DNA of 64,000 bases, taken from Neocallimastix lanati (nom. inval.). Lineage: Eukaryota; Neocallimastigomycota; Neocallimastigomycetes; Neocallimastigales; Neocallimastigaceae. Every line of letters starts with the position of its first letter. The first letter of the stretch is position 1. The notes under the pieces are model-generated. The model did not search any database and was not told the origin of the DNA. It saw only the letters and a program-made list of their open reading frames with translations. Made by a program: the position numbers and the translations under genes. The stretch spans positions 1 through 64,000 of the forward strand of contig JACVTC010000175.1 in NCBI GenBank assembly GCA_016946835.1, in the 5' to 3' direction. Positions 58,231 through 64,000 of the stretch are shown here, in pieces.

Positions 58231-59347
58231 ATGGCTTCAAATGGTAATTAAATCCTGAAATTAAAAATTGATTTATTTTAATAAATAAAATATATACCTA
58301 ATTTGTAATTCTATAAAATTTCATAATTCAAATCTTCACTTTATTTTTTTTTTTTTTATTTAAAAAAAATAACAACAAAAATAAATAAAATAAATAATTA
58401 ATAATGAAATAATTATTATTATTATTATTTTTTTTTTTAAATAAAAATATATTAATAGATAATAAGATGAATACCGCTACTAAGAATTCTATTATTAGAC
58501 ATGCTATTGATTGGGCATTAGCTCATGGACTTAACTATAGAGTACCAGTAACTTTTTCATGTTCAACCCAAGCAATTCCAGAACCAATAAAGTATGCTGC
58601 TACCCATGCTCCTTTTGCACTTACGCCAGCTCCTTTTCCAAAAGTTTGTTTCCAAAAAGCAAAAGATCTTCAACCAGTTTATAATGAACTTTTCCATAAT
58701 ATTTCAAGAGATAAAGAATTTATTGATAGTGCAGTAAAAAGGTAATTATTAAAAATATTAATAATAATGGTTATATGTAAACCAATAATAAAATTTAACC
58801 ATTCAAAAAAAAAAATATATTTTTTTATTTATATAATGTAAATAAAATATTTAATAATTTTATAAATTATTTTCTTAAAAAAATAGTTTGGGAAATACTG
58901 ATAGCTTTATTACTAATTTATATGATATTTACCAAAAAGTTCAAAGTGAAGGACTAGCCCAGGTAATGTAGAGAATTATATTAATCATGAAATATTTAGT
59001 ATATATGTAAAAATAATAAAGAAATATGAATTTATTATAAAATTTAAATAAATCTTAGAAAATTAAAATAATAATAATAATAATAATATATAAATTAAAT
59101 ATGATGGATAACTAATCAACATAATCAAAATAATCAAAGTGGTAGTAAATTAATAAATAAATAAAAAAATTAAATATGAAGATATAGTGTAATAAATTAA
59201 AAAAAAAAAAAAAAAAAAAAAAGTGAATAGCAGTATTATAATAGTATAAAATAACATAAATATGAATAAATATAAATTATGAAAAATGAATTTATAAATC
59301 TAGTATTAAACAATATATATTTATCGATCTGCAATTAATTTAATCTT

Positions 59348-59383
<36 letters not shown>

Positions 59384-61624
59384 AATATATATTCGAATAA
59401 TAAAAATATAATAAGTAATAATTTTACTTCAAATATTACTACGTATTCACAATTGTATCTAAGACTTTTTATTATTTTAAACCCTTCGAAATTATAATTA
59501 CTAAATATTCTGTTATAAAATATTAACTTATATATTGTAATATATATTTTATCATAATAGAGTATCACTCTCGGTATTCATCGTTCTGATTATATGGTTC
59601 ATAATAGTAAAAACGAACAAACTCTTCAGCAAGTTGAATTCAACACTATTGCTTCATCATTTTCAAGTTTATCCTATCTTACTTCAGAACTTCATAGGTA
59701 TATCAAATTAAAATTTATTATTTATATAAAAATTTAATGTTATTATAACATATATATATAATATTTTGATTTTGTATGTTTTTTTTTTTTTTTTTTTTCT
59801 AAATTAAATATTTATAAAAATATTTAATTTTTAAAATATATATATATATATATTTATTTATTTATTTATTTTAAAACTAAAATATATACATTTAGATATT
59901 TAGCTAAAAGTCAGATCTATCCGGAAAGTTGTAAAATCGATGAAAAAAATATACCATTTAATGATTCCTTTTTATCAATTGCTAATGGTATTGCTAAGGC
60001 TCATGAATTATATGGCATAAAAGAGTAAATAACATTATTTTTTTTATTTTATTTTTATTTTTTTTTTATTTTTATTTTTATTTTTTTAAGTAAAATTTTC
60101 ATATTTTTATTTTATATATATATATAATTAACTTTTAAACCAAATTAAAAAGTTCAATATATATTATAATAAAAATATTTATTTTTATTAATAAATTTCT
60201 ATTAATTTTTTATAATATTTTTATTTTATTAAATTATAAATAAATTAATATAGTGCTATTATCTTAATGGTTGTTCAACCAAATGAAAGAAACGCTTTTG
60301 ATCAACGTTGGATTGAATATAATCTTTTTGAAAAGTAAATTTATTTTAATTTTTATTTGTCGTTTTTATAGCACTCATTATATAATATCTACAATTTAAA
60401 TTAACTTGATTCTTTTATTTATTTATTTTTATAGACATGGACTTAAATTAATTAGAAAATCTTTAGCTGAAATTCAGGAAGAAGCTATTTTAGAAGGACC
60501 AGATAAAAAATTAATAGTTGATGGTCATGAAATTTCTGTTGCTTACTTTAGAGCTGGTTATACCCCAAATGATTATCCAAGTGATGTAGAAGTAAGATAA
60601 AATAATAATTATATATATATCTCCTTAATATAATTGTTATAGACATAATTTAAATATATATAAAAGATTATTTAAAAAGAATAAAACTATTAATGAAAAA
60701 AAAATTTTTTTTGATGATTATATATTAAACTATTATATATAAATAGTGGCAAGCTCGTTTAAAGATTGAAAGATCCAAGGCTGTTAAATGTCCAAATATT
60801 GCTTACCATCTTTCAGGAACTAAAAAGATTCAACAAATGTTAGCTATTCCTGGAAATCTTGAAAGGTAATTATTTAAATATATATATACAAGTTAGTAAT
60901 TTCATTGAAATTGTTTATAAAAATATGTAATATAAATATTAATTTTAATATTTATTAAAAAAAATTTTTTTTTAAAAAAATAAAATAAAAATAAAAGATT
61001 TATTAAAGATCAAGAAAAAATCAACTTCATTCGTTCCTCATTTACTGGTCTTTATGCCTTTGATCAATCTGAAGTCTCCAAGAAAGCGTTAGCTCGTTTA
61101 GCTGAAAATCCAGATGATTTTGTTATGAAGCCACAACGTGAAGGTGGAGGTAATAACATTTACGGTAAAGATATTCCACCATTCCTTTCCAAATTATCAG
61201 ATAAGGAAAAGGAAGGCTACATTCTTATGGATTTAATTCGTCCAGAAGTACAAGACAGTACTATTATTCGTGATGGTAAAGCTGAGGATTTCAAGGTAAT
61301 TAGTGAATTGGGTATCTATGGTATTTATTTAAGTAATGCTGAAGATCAATCTGTAATTAATACTCAAGGTGGTTATTTATTAAGAACAAAGAGCTCCACT
61401 TCAAATGAAGGTGGTGTTGCCTCTGGATATGGCTGTTTAAATAGTATGAAATTTATTTTCCCTCTCTTATTTCTCATTATTTTATTTTTATAATAAATAA
61501 ATGTTATATATATATGTTAAAAATAATAATTTTTAAAATGAATGATTAATATTTAACAACTTTTTTTTTTTATGATATATTTTATTTTAATTAATAAAAT
61601 TTAATAGGTCCACTTCTTCAATGA
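58231..61624 (+). CDS. Glutathione synthetase (EC 6.3.2.3), eukaryotic type
   Basis: Ten exons: 58231-58243, 58459-58741, 58887-58962, 59561-59697, 59896-60024, 60254-60334, 60435-60591, 60747-60865, 60998-61443 and 61608-61624. All nine introns have GT/AG ends and every phase matches. The joined frame is 485 residues, close to the usual 470-490. It ligates gamma-glutamylcysteine and glycine with ATP, in the cytosol. Seen directly: the substrate-binding segment [19 protein letters not shown], then [20 protein letters not shown]; the ATP-grasp glycine-rich loop [16 protein letters not shown]; and the C-terminal alanine/glycine-rich lid [17 protein letters not shown]. The first exon has 13 and the last 17 coding bases. 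Intron 3, 598 bp, is the longest. No neighbour is functionally linked. Confidence 0.95.
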
Positions 61625-62169
61625 GAAAGACAAAAATAATTAACTAAACTTAAATAAATAAATAAATATATATATATATATATTTTTTTTTATATATATA
61701 TAAATTAAATTTTATAAAATGTATTATAAAAAAAAAAAAAAAAAAAAAAAGAATAATAATAAATTTTATTTAAATAATATTAAAAGAAGAAAATTCTATG
61801 AACTATTTTATATACAACAAATAAATTGCCCAAAATAATAATAATAAAAATAATAATTTTCTGTATATATAATTTACAAAGGAATATATTTACAAAAAAA
61901 AAAAAAAAAAAAAAAAAAATAAAATAAAATAAAATAAAATAAAATAAAATAAGAATAAAAATAAAAAAATAAAATGAATAAATATTTTCGTTAATTAAAT
62001 AATAAATACATAAACGATATTAATAAATCTACCTATATTTAATATTATAAACTTTTCATATTCAAACCAACTTTACGTGTCAAGATTCTCTGTATGGTAT
62101 ATTAATTTCCTCGTATAAGAAAAAAATTTTTTATAATTCATAAAAATAATTTTGAAAATAAAAGTCATT

Positions 62170-62200
<31 letters not shown>

Positions 62201-62442
62201 GATTAATAACAATATTTAAAATTATGTATTTTCTTTTTATTTTTTGTTTTTATTAAATATATATATACATATATTATGTTAGATTTTCAAACTAAAATTC
62301 CTTTCATCAAAATTACAAAAATAAAAATTTCGTACGAAATACATGAAATTATAGTTAAAAAAAAATTAATTTAATTTAATATTTGATTTAATTACTATTA
62401 AAATAAAATTTTATAATATATAATAAAATAAATAAATAAATA

Positions 62443-62474
<32 letters not shown>

Positions 62475-63180
62475 AAAAAAAATAAAAAATAAAAAATAAA
62501 AAAATTACATAATACTAATAATATAGTAATAATAAAAAAATTATTTTATATAAAAACAAAAAAAAAGAGAAAAAACAAAAAAATTGAAAAAAGGATTTTT
62601 AGGAAGAATTTTTTAAATAAAAAAAAAGAAGGTTCTTTAGATTTATAATATCTGGTTTTGGTAAATATAACAAAGGGATGTTATATTTATAAAAAAGAGT
62701 ATTTTAATAAATAAAAAGCAAACGAAAGAAAAATTTTTATTTTAGGATAATTAAATTAATGATTTTAAATAATAATAAATTTTGTATTAAATTTTATATT
62801 AAATAAACTTTTCATTAAAAGATCTTTTGTACACTATTGAACATTAATAGTTGGGTTATTTACCATTTTAATTTATATTCCCATTTCTTTATATATATTT
62901 AATTTTATATCACAAATTTATTTATAAATATATTTCATTTATAATGAAATAAATATGAATAAATTAACCAGATATATTATTTCTATTAATGGTATATTTA
63001 TTTTTTCTGTAATATGAAATAAAATATTATATATAAAATGATTTTTTTTTTTTTTTTTTAAATTTTTAATTTTTTTTATTTTTTTATTTTTTCATTTTAT
63101 TTTTTTTTTTATTTTTTATTTTTTTTATTTTATTTTATTTCTTTTTTTTTTTTTATTTTATATTATTTTATTTTATTTTA

Positions 63181-63211
<31 letters not shown>

Positions 63212-64000
63212 TTATTTTTATTTTTATTTTTGTTATAATAATTTTAAATAATAATAATTTTTAATTACATATTTATAATATATTATTATTAAAATATTAT
63301 TCATAATATATAAAAATCTAAAACTTTTTTTATAATGATTATGAATGAAAAATGATTTAATATATGTATATTATTAATCTATATTCCATAATAGTATAAT
63401 AGATGAATATTTTAATTCAATTAATAAACTATTATATTTCAAATTAATTTTTCTAAATGGAAATTATATATAACAAAGAAAAAATAATAAAAAAATGAAA
63501 AAATTATTTAATATTTAAAATATTTTATGGATTAATTTATATTTATTATTTATAGAAAAAAAAAATGTATATTTTAACTAATATTTGGTTCCTTCTATTT
63601 TTTTTTAAAAAAAAAAAAAAAAAAATAAAGAAAAAATTTGTTTATTGAATATTACAATAAAAAATTTTACTATTTAATTAGACATTATTTTAAATATATA
63701 TATTTTTTCTTTATTAGTTATATACTAATATATACATATATTTGTTTAATTTATTATTAAATTATTTGTCACTTTTTTTTTTCAAAAATATTATATATTT
63801 ATCAAGCAATTAATTTAATTAAAAAAATTAAAATCAGCCCTGAATATAACATCAAAGATCATTCAACGATTTTCGACATTTTTTTCTTGTTTTTTTTTTT
63901 GTAAATATTACATAATCATTTTCAACAATGTTATGGATTATGATAAAATCAAATATTTGCTTAGAATAATGTCTTATTATAATATTTATAATGATAAATT
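61625..64000. other. AT-rich intergenic stretch downstream of glutathione synthetase
   Basis: No gene is seen. It contains A-runs near 61730 and 61895, a TAAAA pentamer run near 61920, TA microsatellites near 62170, an AAAG microsatellite near 62440-62475 and a T-rich tract with TTTTA units near 63040-63230. A less AT-rich end near 63830-63880 could be the edge of another gene but shows no open frame here. Confidence 0.6.

Noticed and set aside
59335-59568. Minus-strand ORF in the glutathione synthetase gene
   Set aside because: It lies within intron 3 and is built on an A-run; no sign of coding.
1-64000. CRISPR array or bacterial operon features
   Set aside because: The tandem repeats seen lack unique spacers, and the window is eukaryotic with introns; ribosome-binding sites and operators do not apply.

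Overview
The window is very AT-rich eukaryotic DNA with long A/T homopolymers, short AT-rich spliceosomal introns, Ty3-type elements that carry a chromodomain, and host genes of fungal character. It best fits an anaerobic gut fungus (Neocallimastigomycota). This is inferred from composition and gene content; no rRNA or species marker is present.

Layout. 1-8439: a partial LTR, then a whole-looking Ty3-type element (D, minus strand) sitting in the LTR of another family (F, 8440-9051). 9174-13022: the 3' half of a cohesin SA/Scc3-like gene, with no 5' half in the window and with apparent frame breaks. 14502-20266: a whole-looking Ty1/copia element (E). 20267-22547: AT-rich DNA with decayed coding traces and a perfect hairpin. 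22548-40911: one chromodomain Ty3 element (C, flanked by GATAA duplications) that has received two antisense relatives, A (broken) and B (whole-looking, very young). 42418-43740 and 47143-48438: two acyltransferase-3 membrane genes in inverted orientation, almost identical over 1.17 kb. They flank 3.4 kb that holds a duplicated unknown repeat, one copy of which carries a MITE-like insertion. 52228-55235: a six-exon PH-like-domain gene with a long disordered tail. 58231-61624: a ten-exon glutathione synthetase gene. The rest is AT-rich intergenic sequence.

How the parts relate. The host genes do not form a pathway. Glutathione synthetase is housekeeping thiol metabolism, the acyltransferases probably modify glycans or lipids at a membrane, the PH protein is probably membrane-associated signalling or scaffolding, and the SA/Scc3-like gene belongs to sister-chromatid cohesion. 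The main story is genome dynamics: nested retroelements whose LTR divergences agree with their nesting order, and an inverted gene pair that looks homogenised by gene conversion. I found no clear new multi-gene system. The most unusual signals are the acyltransferase conversion tract with a leftover old 3' end, the tRNA-like heads of one LTR family, and the MITE insertion whose empty site survives in the neighbouring repeat.
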